Shown here in pieces: positions 31,852 through 40,523 of a stretch of DNA of 64,000 nucleotides. The stretch spans positions 234,709 through 298,708 of the forward strand of contig NZ_KQ948455.1 in the NCBI RefSeq assembly GCF_001514115.1, given 5' to 3'. The notes beneath the pieces were generated by a model that was not told where the DNA came from, made no database searches, and saw only the letters and a program-made list of their open reading frames with translations. The stretch's first letter is position 1; the number at the start of each line of letters is the position of its first letter. The position numbers and the translations under genes are program-made. The DNA is from Streptomyces olivochromogenes. Lineage in GTDB: Bacteria; Actinomycetota; Actinomycetes; Streptomycetales; Streptomycetaceae.

Positions 31852-34362
31852 TCAGCTCTCCGCGGGCTCCGCGGCAGCAGCCGCCTTGCGCGTACGCCGA
31901 CGCGGTGCTGCCGCCTCCGGCGCCGCCTCCGCGGCGACCGCGGGCTCCACGACCTTGCGGGTGCGCCGACGCGGCTTGGCCTCCGGCTCGTCAACGGCGG
32001 CCGACTGAGCGGGAATCGCCGCCTCGACGGTCTCCGCGACGGCCTTGCGGGTCCGGCGACGGACGGGCTTGGCCGCGGCTTCGGCACTGTCCACGGCCGC
32101 TTCGGCGGGCGCCTCGGCCGTGGCCTTGGCCCGCGTACGCCGCGGCTTGGTGGCGGCGGCCTCCGGCGCGGCCTCGACCGCGTCCACGACGGCCACTGCC
32201 GCCTTGCGCGTACGCCGCGGCTTGGTGACCGGCGCCTCGGCGACACCCTCCGCCGTGTCGACCGCGACCTCCGCGGGCTCCGCGGCCTTGCGGGTACGAC
32301 GACGAGCCGGCTTGGCCTCCGGGGCCTCGACGACCGCGGCGGTCTGCGCCGGAATCTCGGCCTCGACGGGCGCGACGGCCTCCGCTACGGCCTTGCGAGT
32401 GCGGCGACGGACGGGCTTGGCCGCTACCGCTTCCGCGCTGTCCACGGCCGCTTCGGCGGGCGCCTCGGCCGTGGCCTTGGCCCGCGTACGCCGCGGCTTG
32501 GTGACGGGGGCCTCCGGCGCGGCCTCGACCACGCCCTCGGCCGTGTCGACGACGGCCTCGGCGGCCTTGCGCGTACGGCGACGAACCGGCTTGGCCGGAG
32601 CCTCCGCGACGACCTCGGCGACGGCTTCCACGACCGGCGCGGATTCCGCGACGACGGCCACGGTCTCGACCGGGGCGGGAGCGGCCTCCGCCGTCTTGCG
32701 GGTGCGACGGCGACGCGGCTTCGCGACCGCGTCCTCCGGCGTGGCCTCGACCACGCCCTCGGCCGTGGCGACCGCGGTCTCCGCGGCCTGCGGGGCCTCG
32801 CTCACCGACGGCTCGGAGACCGTGGCGGCAGCCGCCACCGTCTCCGCCGTACCCCCGACGCGCGTACGGCGACGGCGGCGCGGGGTGCGGGGCTCGGTGG
32901 CCTCCGCGGCGGCGGGCTCGGTGGTCGTCTCCGGAGTCGGCGTCGTGGACGTCTCCTCCAGCCCGGCACCGTTGCGCGTACGGCGACGGCGGCGGGGCGT
33001 GCGCGCCGGGCGCTCGCGCTCCACGGGCGCCGGCGCCGACGAACGGCCACCGCGGCCGCGCGGACCGCCACGCCCGCCGGTCTCGCCGAGGTCCTCGACC
33101 TCTTCGGCCGCGAGGCCGGCGCGGGTGCGCTCGGAACGCGGCAGGACACCCTTGGTGCCGGCCGGGATGTTCAGTTCCTCGAAGAGGTGCGGGGACGTGG
33201 AGTACGTCTCCGGCGGGTTGCCGAAGCCGAGGTCCAGCGCCTTGTTGATGAGCTGCCAGCGCGGGATGTCGTCCCAGTCGACGAGGGTGATCGCGATGCC
33301 CTTGGCGCCCGCGCGGCCCGTACGGCCGATGCGGTGCAGGTACGTCTTCTCGTCCTCGGGGGACTGGTAGTTGATGACGTGGGTGACACCCTCGACGTCG
33401 ATGCCGCGGGCGGCGACGTCGGTGCAGACGAGGACGTCGACCTTGCCGTTGCGGAACGCGCGCAGTGCCTGCTCGCGGGCGCCCTGGCCGAGGTCGCCGT
33501 GGACCGCTCCGGAGGCGAAGCCGCGCTGCTGGAGCTGGTCGGCGAGGTCCGCCGCCGTCCGCTTGGTGCGGCAGAACACCATCGCGAGCCCGCGGCCGTC
33601 GGCCTGCAGTATGCGTGCGACCAGCTCGGGCTTGTCCATGTTGTGCGCGCGGTAGATGAACTGCGCGGTGTTGCGGACCGTCGCGCCCTCGTCGTCCGGC
33701 GCCGTGGCGCGGATGTGCGTGGGCTGCGACATGTAGCGGCGCGCGAGACCGATGACCGCACCCGGCATGGTCGCCGAGAACAGCATGGTCTGACGGCGGG
33801 CCGGCAGCATGTTCATGATCTTCTCGACGTCGGGCAGGAAGCCCAGGTCGAGCATCTCGTCGGCCTCGTCGAGGACGAGCGCCTTGATGTGCTTGAGGTT
33901 GAGCTTCTTCTGGCCCGCGAGGTCCAGCAGTCGGCCGGGGGTGCCGACGATGACGTCGACGCCCTTCTTGAGGGCCTCGACCTGCGGCTCGTACGCCCGG
34001 CCGCCGTAGATGGCGAGAACGCGTACGTTGCGGACCTTGCCGGCGGTCAGGAGGTCGTTGGTCACCTGGGTGCACAGCTCGCGCGTCGGGACGACGACGA
34101 GGGCCTGCGGGGCGTCGGTGAGCTGCTCGGGCTGGGCCCGGCCCGCCTCGACGTCCGCGGGGACGGTGACACGCTCGAGGAGCGGAAGGCCGAAGCCCAG
34201 CGTCTTGCCGGTGCCGGTCTTGGCCTGGCCGATGACGTCGGAGCCCGAAAGGGCTACGGGGAGCGTCATCTCCTGGATGGGGAAGGGGGTGATGATGCCG
34301 ACGGCTTCAAGGGCTTCGGCCGTCTCGGGAAGGATTCCGAGCTCTCGGAAAGTCGTAGTCAG
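31852..34362 (-). CDS. DEAD-box RNA helicase with long repetitive basic tail; probable CTG start
   Basis: An ATP-dependent RNA helicase (RhlE/DeaD type). Q motif TPFPIQEMTLPVALSG, Walker A AKTGTGKT, PTRELC, DEAD (LVLDEADEMLDLGF), SAT (FSATMPG) and motif VI HRIGRTGRAG are present in the first 400 residues. The rest is a low-complexity tail of about 430 residues with many RRRTRKA/PRRTRAKA units and Ala/Glu/Val stretches, probably an RNA-binding, disordered region. Homology starts at TTTFRELGILPETAEALEAV. The codon just before is CTG (34362), seven bases after AGAAGAGG; the only canonical alternative is GTG 34473 without a good RBS. Synteny with Rv3211. Confidence 0.92.
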   Translation of the reverse strand: MTTTFRELGILPETAEALEAVGIITPFPIQEMTLPVALSGSDVIGQAKTGTGKTLGFGLPLLERVTVPADVEAGRAQPEQLTDAPQALVVVPTRELCTQVTNDLLTAGKVRNVRVLAIYGGRAYEPQVEALKKGVDVIVGTPGRLLDLAGQKKLNLKHIKALVLDEADEMLDLGFLPDVEKIMNMLPARRQTMLFSATMPGAVIGLARRYMSQPTHIRATAPDDEGATVRNTAQFIYRAHNMDKPELVARILQADGRGLAMVFCRTKRTAADLADQLQQRGFASGAVHGDLGQGAREQALRAFRNGKVDVLVCTDVAARGIDVEGVTHVINYQSPEDEKTYLHRIGRTGRAGAKGIAITLVDWDDIPRWQLINKALDLGFGNPPETYSTSPHLFEELNIPAGTKGVLPRSERTRAGLAAEEVEDLGETGGRGGPRGRGGRSSAPAPVERERPARTPRRRRRTRNGAGLEETSTTPTPETTTEPAAAEATEPRTPRRRRRTRVGGTAETVAAAATVSEPSVSEAPQAAETAVATAEGVVEATPEDAVAKPRRRRTRKTAEAAPAPVETVAVVAESAPVVEAVAEVVAEAPAKPVRRRTRKAAEAVVDTAEGVVEAAPEAPVTKPRRTRAKATAEAPAEAAVDSAEAVAAKPVRRRTRKAVAEAVAPVEAEIPAQTAAVVEAPEAKPARRRTRKAAEPAEVAVDTAEGVAEAPVTKPRRTRKAAVAVVDAVEAAPEAAATKPRRTRAKATAEAPAEAAVDSAEAAAKPVRRRTRKAVAETVEAAIPAQSAAVDEPEAKPRRRTRKVVEPAVAAEAAPEAAAPRRRTRKAAAAAEPAES

Positions 34363-34741
34363 GGTGCTGCCTCTTCTGTGTACGCGGTGCGAGGCGAGCG
34401 CGGGGGTCGTGTCGGGGACCGTGCCGGGGACGTCGGCCGCTCTTGACGGGCGGGCCGAGTGGCATGGGACCACTGCCGACGCTCGAGCTCTCGTACCGCT
34501 GAGGGTTCCCTCCGGATGTCGTACGCAATGTGCCGTACGGACGAGGAGGGCTGTCGGGTCGGAGCCGATCGGGCCACCGACCGGGCATCCTCATTCGTGC
34601 GGCCCGTCGAATACTCGCCGGGCGCATTACCACCATACCCCGGAATCGCGCATATGCGATGGCCGATTTGGTCACGTAGTCGTCGTCACACTGATTGACC
34701 AGGGACTTCCCTGTTGCGTCGAGCGGGCTATTGTGCGCTTC
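34363..34741. other. 379-bp divergent region, leader of the helicase gene
   Basis: This region separates the helicase (minus) and the ferritin-like gene (plus). The part near 34610-34740 is AT-richer, with the palindrome CGCATATGCG (34649-34658) and CAGGGA-CT-TCCCTG (34701-34714). TATTGT nine bases before the ferritin-like ATG may be a -10 giving a very short leader. No coding sequence is seen. Confidence 0.5.
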
Positions 34742-35503
34742 ATGACGACGCCTGACAACGCCGCTGACCCGTCCGCCGAGGCCACCGCCAAGAGCACCCC
34801 CGTGGCCACCGGAGTCGCCGCGCAGAACTGGGACACGGCCGCCGCCGACCCCCAGTACCGCGCCGCGGTCGTGGACCTGCTCGGAGCGCTCGCGTACGGC
34901 GAGTTGGCGGCGTTCGAGCGGCTCGCGGAGGACGCCAAGCTGGCCCCGACGCTCAGTGACAAGGCCGAGCTGGCGAAGATGGCGTCGGCCGAGTTCCACC
35001 ACTTCGAGCGGCTGCGGGACCGGCTCGCCGCGGTCGGCGCGGAGCCGACCGAGGCGATGGAACCGTTCGTCGCCGCGCTCGACGGCTTCCACCGGCAGAC
35101 GGCTCCCTCGGACTGGCTGGAGGGCCTCGTCAAGGCCTTCGTCGGTGACTCGATCGCCAGCGACTTCTACCGTGAGGTCGCCGCGCGCCTCGACGCCGAC
35201 ACGCGCGGGCTCGTGCTCAGCGTCCTCGACGACACCGGGCACGCGAGCTTCGCCGTCGAGAAGGTGCGCGCCGCCATCGACGCGGACCCGCGCGTGGGCG
35301 GCCGGCTGGCGCTGTGGGCACGGCGACTGATGGGCGAGGCGCTGTCGCAGTCGCAGCGGGTCGTCGCGGACCGTGACGCGCTGTCGACGATGCTCGTGGG
35401 CGGTGTGGCGGACGGGTTCGACCTCGCGGAGGTCGGCCGGATGTTCTCGCGGATCACCGAGGCCCACACCAAGCGGATGGCGGCACTGGGCCTGGCGGCC
35501 TAG
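34742..35503 (+). CDS. Ferritin-like fold protein (MiaE-related)
   Basis: A 253-residue protein of the actinobacterial ferritin-like family related to tRNA-(ms2io6A) hydroxylase. Helices carry the di-iron-type residues: GELAAFERLAEDA (Glu), SAEFHHFERLRDRL (ExxH-type) and SIASDFYREVAARL with DDTGHASFAVEK (Glu/His pairs). The first 45 residues are disordered. The reaction is not proven. Matches Rv3210c next to the DEAD helicase gene in mycobacteria. Confidence 0.9.
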   Translation: MTTPDNAADPSAEATAKSTPVATGVAAQNWDTAAADPQYRAAVVDLLGALAYGELAAFERLAEDAKLAPTLSDKAELAKMASAEFHHFERLRDRLAAVGAEPTEAMEPFVAALDGFHRQTAPSDWLEGLVKAFVGDSIASDFYREVAARLDADTRGLVLSVLDDTGHASFAVEKVRAAIDADPRVGGRLALWARRLMGEALSQSQRVVADRDALSTMLVGGVADGFDLAEVGRMFSRITEAHTKRMAALGLAA

Positions 35504-35594
35504 ACCCGGTTCCCTCGGCTCCCTCGGTCTCCGTGGTTCCCTCGGATTCCTCGGGGCTTGTCCGCCTCAGGAGTTTCGCCGTCGCCCGCTTCGG

Positions 35595-35864
35595 TCACGC
35601 CGTCGCCGAGCGGCGGCGAAATCTTTCCGCGGGGCGCAGCAGGAGCGACAGCAGCGCGGCGGAGACGATCACGGCGCCGACGAGGATGACCAGGAAGTGG
35701 CCGGAGCCCAGCGCCGTGTGCGTCAGGAAGGCCCCGAACAGGCCTCCGGCGACACCGGTCGACAGGACCAGGCCGCGGCTCGGCAGGCGGTGCGGCAGTC
35801 GGTACGCCGCCCCCCATGCCAGCGCGAGACCGAGCATCGCGGCGCCGAGCGCTTCCAAGAACAT
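35595..35864 (-). CDS. Small membrane protein with three predicted helices
   Basis: An 89-residue integral membrane protein. Hydrophobic segments are MFLEALGAAMLGLALAWGAA, GLVLSTGVAGGLFGAFLTHT and HFLVILVGAVIVSAALLSLL; the end is basic (RPAERFRRRSATA). GGGAGGGAC lies eight bases upstream of the ATG at 35864. I do not recognise a named family. Convergent with the ferritin-like gene; a TCCCTCGG-rich stretch (35510-35555) separates them. Confidence 0.78.
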   Translation of the reverse strand: MFLEALGAAMLGLALAWGAAYRLPHRLPSRGLVLSTGVAGGLFGAFLTHTALGSGHFLVILVGAVIVSAALLSLLLRPAERFRRRSATA

Positions 35865-36009
35865 GGTGGGGGTCCCTCCCGCACGGCCGGTGCAAATCGG
35901 TCGTAGCCGGTGTACCCCCGAGGTGCGGAACGCAATCCTCCCCTGTGGATGTTCTGTGCTCCATCCGTGGTGGTGAGACCACGGGTACGGGCCCGACACG
36001 ACACGCGCG

Positions 36010-36057
36010 GAGGATCCGGTTACGTGCATGCGAGAGGATCCGGCTCCGTGCATGCGA
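36010..36057 (+). repeat. Two-copy 24-bp tandem repeat
   Basis: GAGGATCCGGTTACGTGCATG (first 21 of 24 shown as GAGGATCCGG + TTACGTGCATGCGA) and GAGGATCCGG + CTCCGTGCATGCGA are adjacent and differ at two positions. They lie directly before the DUF3107 terminator. Confidence 0.8.
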
Positions 36058-36089
36058 AGGGGCCCGGCGACAGTGTCACCGGGCCCCTT
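36057..36089. terminator. Terminator of the DUF3107 gene
   Basis: AAGGGGCCCGG (36057-36067) and CCGGGCCCCTT (36079-36089) are perfect complements; the loop has a further GACA/TGTC pairing. It lies 13 bases beyond the DUF3107 stop on the minus strand. Confidence 0.88.
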
Positions 36090-36102
36090 CCGCTCGCCTG
36101 AA

Positions 36103-36330
36103 CTACAGCGCGCTGAATCCCACCTTGCGCTGCGTGGGCTCGCCGAGCTCCACGTACGCGAGGCGGTCGGCCGGAACCAGGACCTTGCGGCCGTGGTCGT
36201 CCACGAGGCTCAGCAGCTGCGACTTGCCGGCCAGCGCCTCGGACACCGCGCGCTCGACCTCTTCCGGGGTCTGACCGCTCTCCAGAACGATCTCGCGGGG
36301 CGCGTGCTGCACGCCGATCTTGACCTCCAC
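36103..36330 (-). CDS. DUF3107 protein
   Basis: A 75-residue actinobacterial protein of unknown function (the TB9.4/Rv3208A family in mycobacteria). VEVKIGVQHAPREIVLESGQ begins the family homology; VLVPADRLAYVELGEPTQRK is its conserved end. The GTG at 36330 has GGAGGG eight bases upstream. The longer open frame to 36387 (ATG or GTG) has no homology. Its neighbour, the TetR gene, is also conserved. Confidence 0.92.
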   Translation of the reverse strand: MEVKIGVQHAPREIVLESGQTPEEVERAVSEALAGKSQLLSLVDDHGRKVLVPADRLAYVELGEPTQRKVGFSAL

Positions 36331-36498
36331 GGCTTTGTCCCTCCGACGGTCAGTCATGTGCGCGTCTCTCCGCGCCGTACGCTGCACACATTAGCCCGGT
36401 GAGGGGACGTGCACGTTCCGGCCGGGAACGCCAAGAGCGAACAGTGGACGGGAACAAAGAGACGGTCAGGGTGGTCGGGCGGAGTCGTCGGGCGTGAG

Positions 36499-37140
36499 TC
36501 AGTGGTGATCGGTGCCGTGCAGCGGGAAACCCGCGATACCCCGCCAGGCCAGTGACGTCAGCAGCTGCACCGCCTGGTCACGCGGGACGCTGCGGTCGCT
36601 GTGCAGCCAGGAGCGGGCCACCACCTGCGCGAGGCCTCCCAAGCCCGAGGCGAGGAGCATCGACTCGGCGCGCGAGAGACCGGTGTCCTCCGCGATGACC
36701 TCGCAGATCGCCTCCGCGCACTCGTGCGTGACCTTGTCGACGCGCTCGCGGACCGCGGGCTCGTTCGTCAGGTCGGACTCGAAGACGAGCCGGAAGGCGC
36801 CGCCGTCGTCCTCGACGTACGCGAAGTAGGCGTCCATCGTGGCGCGGACGCGCAGCGAGTTGTCCGTGGTGGACGCGAGCGCCGTCCGTACCGCATGGAG
36901 CAGGGACTCGCAGTGCTGGTCCAGCAGCGCGAGGTACAGGTCGAGCTTGCCCGGGAAGTGCTGGTAGAGAACCGGCTTGCTGACGCCCGCGCGCTCGGCG
37001 ATGTCGTCCATGGCGGCCGAGTGATACCCCTGCGCAACGAATACTTCCTGGGCGGCGCCGAGGAGCTGGTTGCGTCGGGCACGGCGCGGCAGGCGAGTGC
37101 CCCGCGGGCGTGCCGCCTCTGTCTGCTCGATGGCTGTCAC
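36499..37140 (-). CDS. TetR/AcrR-family transcriptional regulator
   Basis: A 213-residue repressor. The N-terminal HTH reads RNQLLGAAQEVFVAQGYHSA, DDIAERAGVSKPVLYQHFPG. A ligand domain of about 140 residues follows. GTG at 37140 with GGAGG five bases upstream. Homologous to Rv3208 in its conserved place by DUF3107. The effector and target genes are not visible, though a TetR-type operator exists elsewhere in the window (11170). Confidence 0.92.
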   Translation of the reverse strand: MTAIEQTEAARPRGTRLPRRARRNQLLGAAQEVFVAQGYHSAAMDDIAERAGVSKPVLYQHFPGKLDLYLALLDQHCESLLHAVRTALASTTDNSLRVRATMDAYFAYVEDDGGAFRLVFESDLTNEPAVRERVDKVTHECAEAICEVIAEDTGLSRAESMLLASGLGGLAQVVARSWLHSDRSVPRDQAVQLLTSLAWRGIAGFPLHGTDHH

Positions 37141-37338
37141 GCCGCCTCCCAAAATTGTCCACATGCGGTGTGCGCCGCGCCGCCATCGTACTTTTCGGTA
37201 ACCCCACTGTGCGCGGTGCGAGCGCAGAATTTCACGGACCGGACGCGTGCGATAACGACACAGACAGTGACGAACGGGGTGAGAAGGGCATGACGCCTCA
37301 CCGGATACCGCTGGTCGGCGGGGTCCGGTCACATGGGG

Positions 37339-37560
37339 TCATCCCCTGTAGTCGTCCTCGTTGAGCCGGACGACCCTGGCCTGCTCGGCGAGGTCGGCCT
37401 CATTGGCGTTGAGGGGGTCACCGGGGGGTTCCGGGTCGATGTCGTCCACCGGATCCAGTTCGCTGAGCTGCTCGGCGAGGTCCGCCTCCGGGGCTTCCGG
37501 GTCAAGGATCTCCCGGAACCGGTCGTTGAAGGTCTCGGGGTCTGTCGGGTCGACTGTCAT
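37339..37560 (-). CDS. Small acidic hypothetical protein
   Basis: A 73-residue, strongly acidic protein (MTVDPTDPETFNDRFREILD ... VVRLNEDDYRG). GAAGAGGAATC directly upstream of ATG 37560 supports it. No membrane helix or cysteine. A longer frame extends upstream but has no RBS and unlikely composition. The function is unknown. Confidence 0.75.
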   Translation of the reverse strand: MTVDPTDPETFNDRFREILDPEAPEADLAEQLSELDPVDDIDPEPPGDPLNANEADLAEQARVVRLNEDDYRG

Positions 37561-37597
37561 GATTCCTCTTCCCGAGCGGTGCGAGTGCGCTCCTGAT

Positions 37598-37673
37598 GTA
37601 CGGATCCCTGGGTACGGATCCTGGTGTACGTACGAGTGCCCTCGATCGAAGCCTAGGAGACACCCGATCGAGG
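37598..37673. promoter_or_regulatory. Direct and inverted repeats in a divergent promoter region
   Basis: GTACGGATCC occurs at 37598-37607 and again at 37612-37621 (14-bp period). CCTCGATCG (37640-37648) is an inverted repeat of CGATCGAGG (37665-37673). Both lie between the acidic protein gene and the hydrolase gene and are candidate regulator sites. Confidence 0.5.
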
Positions 37674-37747
37674 CGCTAGACGATCCGCGCACGATCTGTG
37701 ACAGCGAACACATGAACCACTGCGTGATCGTCTCGTAACATTGCCGC

Positions 37748-38737
37748 ATGTCTTCGACCGAGCTGCCCGCCGCGCTGGCCACCACCGTCACGCCGAGGGT
37801 CGGGACCGTCCGGGTCGCGGAGGGGGAGCGCCTGCGATCGGTCGGTCTGCCCGGGATCACCTTGACCGTGCGTTCGAGACCGCCCGCGCGCGAGGGACTG
37901 CCGCCCGCCCTGTACGTCCATGGGCTGGGCGGTTCCTCGCAGAACTGGTCGGCGCTGATGCTGCTGCTCGACGGGCTCGTGGACAGCGAGGCGCTCGATC
38001 TGCCCGGCTTCGGGGACTCGCCGCCGCCCGACGACGGCAACTACTCGGTGACCGGGCACGCGCGCGCGGTCATCCGTTATCTCGACGCGGCCGAGCGCGG
38101 CCCCGTGCACCTCTTCGGGAACTCGCTCGGCGGAGCGGTCGCGACGCGTGTCGCCGCCGTACGGCCCGACCTGGTCGAGACGCTCACCCTGATCTCGCCC
38201 GCGCTCCCGGAGATCCGCGCGCAGCGCACCGCGTGGCCGACGGCGCTGCTCTCGGTGCCGGGTGTGGCGCGGCTGTTCACCCGGCTCACCAAGGACTGGA
38301 ATGCCGAGCAGCGCGTCCGCGGGGTCATGGCGCTCTGTTACGGCGATCCCGGCATGGTGACGCCCGAGGGGTTCCGCGACGCGGTCGAGGAGATGGAGCG
38401 GCGGCTCGCGCTGCCCTACTTCTGGGACGCCATGGCGCGTTCGTCGCGCGGCCTCGTGAACGCGTACACGCTGGGCGGCCAGCACGGGCTGTGGCGCCAG
38501 GCCGAGCGGGTGCTCGCGCCGACGCTGCTCGTCTACGGCGGCCGTGACCAGCTCGTCGCCTACCGCATGGCCCGGCGCGCGGCGCGCGCCTTCCGCGACT
38601 CCCGGCTGCTGTCGCTGCCGGACGCGGGGCATGTCGCGATGATGGAGTACCCGGAGACGGTGGCCTCGGCGTTCCGCGAACTCCTCGCGGAAACAGGCGA
38701 GTTGACCTCCCCGGCCGGCACGGACGCGGGGAGCTGA
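37748..38737 (+). CDS. Alpha/beta hydrolase
   Basis: A 329-residue hydrolase of the MhpC/epoxide hydrolase-like type. HGLGGSSQNW (oxyanion), GNSLGGAVATR (nucleophile Ser), GGRDQLVAYR (Asp) and DAGHVAMMEYP (His) give a complete triad. Its stop is only eight bases before the DUF3152 start, so both are one operon. Substrate unknown. Confidence 0.9.
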   Translation: MSSTELPAALATTVTPRVGTVRVAEGERLRSVGLPGITLTVRSRPPAREGLPPALYVHGLGGSSQNWSALMLLLDGLVDSEALDLPGFGDSPPPDDGNYSVTGHARAVIRYLDAAERGPVHLFGNSLGGAVATRVAAVRPDLVETLTLISPALPEIRAQRTAWPTALLSVPGVARLFTRLTKDWNAEQRVRGVMALCYGDPGMVTPEGFRDAVEEMERRLALPYFWDAMARSSRGLVNAYTLGGQHGLWRQAERVLAPTLLVYGGRDQLVAYRMARRAARAFRDSRLLSLPDAGHVAMMEYPETVASAFRELLAETGELTSPAGTDAGS

Positions 38738-38745
38738 GGCGGGGC

Positions 38746-40455
38746 GTGGGACGTCACAGTCGCCGGGGGCGGCCAGGTAAGAGCGACACGGGGGAGATGC
38801 CGAGGGTTCCGGCACCCGGTGCCGCACCGGGCACGGCTCAAGGGGTGGCGCCGGTTACGGGACCCGCGGCGACCTCGCCGCAGGGGGCCACGCGCGGCCC
38901 CCTGGGCCCACAACCACCGGGACCCCGACGCCCCGCGCCGACCGGCACTCCGCTGCCCGGAACTCCCCGCCCCCAGGACGGCACGCCGGCGCATGGTGTG
39001 CCGCGTTATCCGGACGGGACTCCGGCGCACGGTTTCCCGCGTCTTCCCGACGGCACGCCGGCGCACGGCTTCCCGCGGATGGCGAACGGGACTCCGGCGC
39101 AGGGTGTTCCGCGTCTCCAGGACGGGACCCCCGTGCATGGCGTGCCGCGCTATCCGGACGGGACCCCGGCCCACGGTGTTCCGCGTTATCCGGACGGGAC
39201 TCCCGCCCACGGTGTTCCGCGGTTCGTCGAGGGGACGCCCGCGCACGGTATCCCCCGTATGGCCGGCGGTACGCCCGCCCGTGAGGTGCCCCGGTCGCCG
39301 GACGGCACCCCCGCGCGTGGTGTGCCCCAGGCGCGTGCGGGACACCCCGAGCAGCGTGAACCCGGCGGTGGCTGGGGCGCGTTCAGGGGTGGCCCGCGGA
39401 CGGCGGGGGCCATGGACGGCGGGCCGCAGGCCATGCCGCAGGGGGCGCCGCACGGCATGCCCCAGGGGGCGCCCGGACCGCGGATCCCCCGGCAGCGGCA
39501 GGAGGCCGACGCCGGGCTCGGGCCCGGCCCGGGACTCCGGCAGGCCTACGTCGACGCCTTCGACGAGAGCGAGAGCGAGAGTAAGAGCGAGAGCGGGGGC
39601 AGGGCCGGGACCGAGGGGCCGGGGGCCGAGGAGGGGGAGAAGGGCAAGGGCGTCAAGGGGAAGGCGTTCACCGGAATCGCCGCGGCCGCCGTCACCACCG
39701 TGCTCGCCGTGGTGGTGGCCGGGCAGGTGGCCGCCGGGCGGCACGACGCCACCGCTCAGACGCAGTCCGCCGCCGGTGGCGGACTGGACGCCCGCGCGTC
39801 CGCCTCGCCCGGAGGCACCGGGTCGACCCCGTCCGTGACGCCGAGCGCGACACCGCTGACGTACGACCAGAAGATGGGTGTGAGGTACCCGCTCAGCGCC
39901 ACCCTCAAGGCCTCGGGGAAGTTCGACGCCGTCCCCGGGTTCGACAAGGCGCCTGGAAAGGGACAGAAGTACACATACCGGGTGGACGTGGAGAAGGGCC
40001 TCGGCCTCGACGCCGCCCTCTTCGCGCAGGCCGTCCAGAAGACGCTGAACGACAAACGGAGTTGGGCCCACAACGGCGCCCGTACCTTCGAGCGGATCTC
40101 CTCAGGCAAGCCCGACTTCGTGATCACGCTGGCCAGCCCCGGCACCACCGCCGAGTGGTGCGCCAAGTCCGGGCTGGACACGACCGAGGACAACGTGTCG
40201 TGCGACTCGGCCTCCACCGAGCGCGTGATGATCAACGCGTACCGCTGGGCGCAGGGCTCCAAGACCTACGGTGACGCGATTCACCCCTACCGGCAGATGC
40301 TCATCAATCACGAGGTCGGCCACCGCCTCGGATACGGCCATGTCACCTGCGACAAGGACGGCGAGCTCGCGCCCGTCATGCAGCAGCAGACCAAGTTCCT
40401 CGACCATGACGGAATCCACTGCCGGGCCAACCCCTGGCCCTATCCGGGGAGTTGA
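38746..40455 (+). CDS. DUF3152 membrane-anchored metzincin-like protein with 12-residue repeats
   Basis: A 569-residue protein. Residues 78-197 are ten consecutive 12-residue units of the type DGTPAHGVPRYP, coded at 38977-39336. A disordered Gly/Ser/Glu region follows, then one membrane segment near residues 310-330 (AAAAVTTVLAVVVAGQVAAG). The C-terminal DUF3152 domain contains HEVGHRLGYGH, a complete HExxHxxGxxH zinc site. An extracytoplasmic metalloprotease activity is therefore plausible, but the family is uncharacterised. Synteny with Rv3207c. The GTG start has GAGGCGGGG just upstream. Confidence 0.9.
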   Translation: MGRHSRRGRPGKSDTGEMPRVPAPGAAPGTAQGVAPVTGPAATSPQGATRGPLGPQPPGPRRPAPTGTPLPGTPRPQDGTPAHGVPRYPDGTPAHGFPRLPDGTPAHGFPRMANGTPAQGVPRLQDGTPVHGVPRYPDGTPAHGVPRYPDGTPAHGVPRFVEGTPAHGIPRMAGGTPAREVPRSPDGTPARGVPQARAGHPEQREPGGGWGAFRGGPRTAGAMDGGPQAMPQGAPHGMPQGAPGPRIPRQRQEADAGLGPGPGLRQAYVDAFDESESESKSESGGRAGTEGPGAEEGEKGKGVKGKAFTGIAAAAVTTVLAVVVAGQVAAGRHDATAQTQSAAGGGLDARASASPGGTGSTPSVTPSATPLTYDQKMGVRYPLSATLKASGKFDAVPGFDKAPGKGQKYTYRVDVEKGLGLDAALFAQAVQKTLNDKRSWAHNGARTFERISSGKPDFVITLASPGTTAEWCAKSGLDTTEDNVSCDSASTERVMINAYRWAQGSKTYGDAIHPYRQMLINHEVGHRLGYGHVTCDKDGELAPVMQQQTKFLDHDGIHCRANPWPYPGS

Positions 40456-40487
40456 CGGAGGGTTCCTGGGGGGCCACTGGGGCCACG

Positions 40488-40516
40488 TTGACATGCTCTG
40501 AAAGTTCGTTCATATT
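40488..40516 (+). promoter_or_regulatory. Housekeeping-type promoter of the leader peptide/ABC operon
   Basis: TTGACA (40488-40493), a 17-base spacer and CATATT (40511-40516). Transcription would begin about 7 bases later, at or next to the ATG at 40524, giving a leaderless first cistron. Confidence 0.65.
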
Positions 40517-40523
40517 TCTGCGC

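Noticed and set aside
35504..35594. Terminator between the ferritin-like gene and the small membrane protein gene
   Set aside because: Only short TCCCTCGG direct repeats are present; no stem of useful length is seen.
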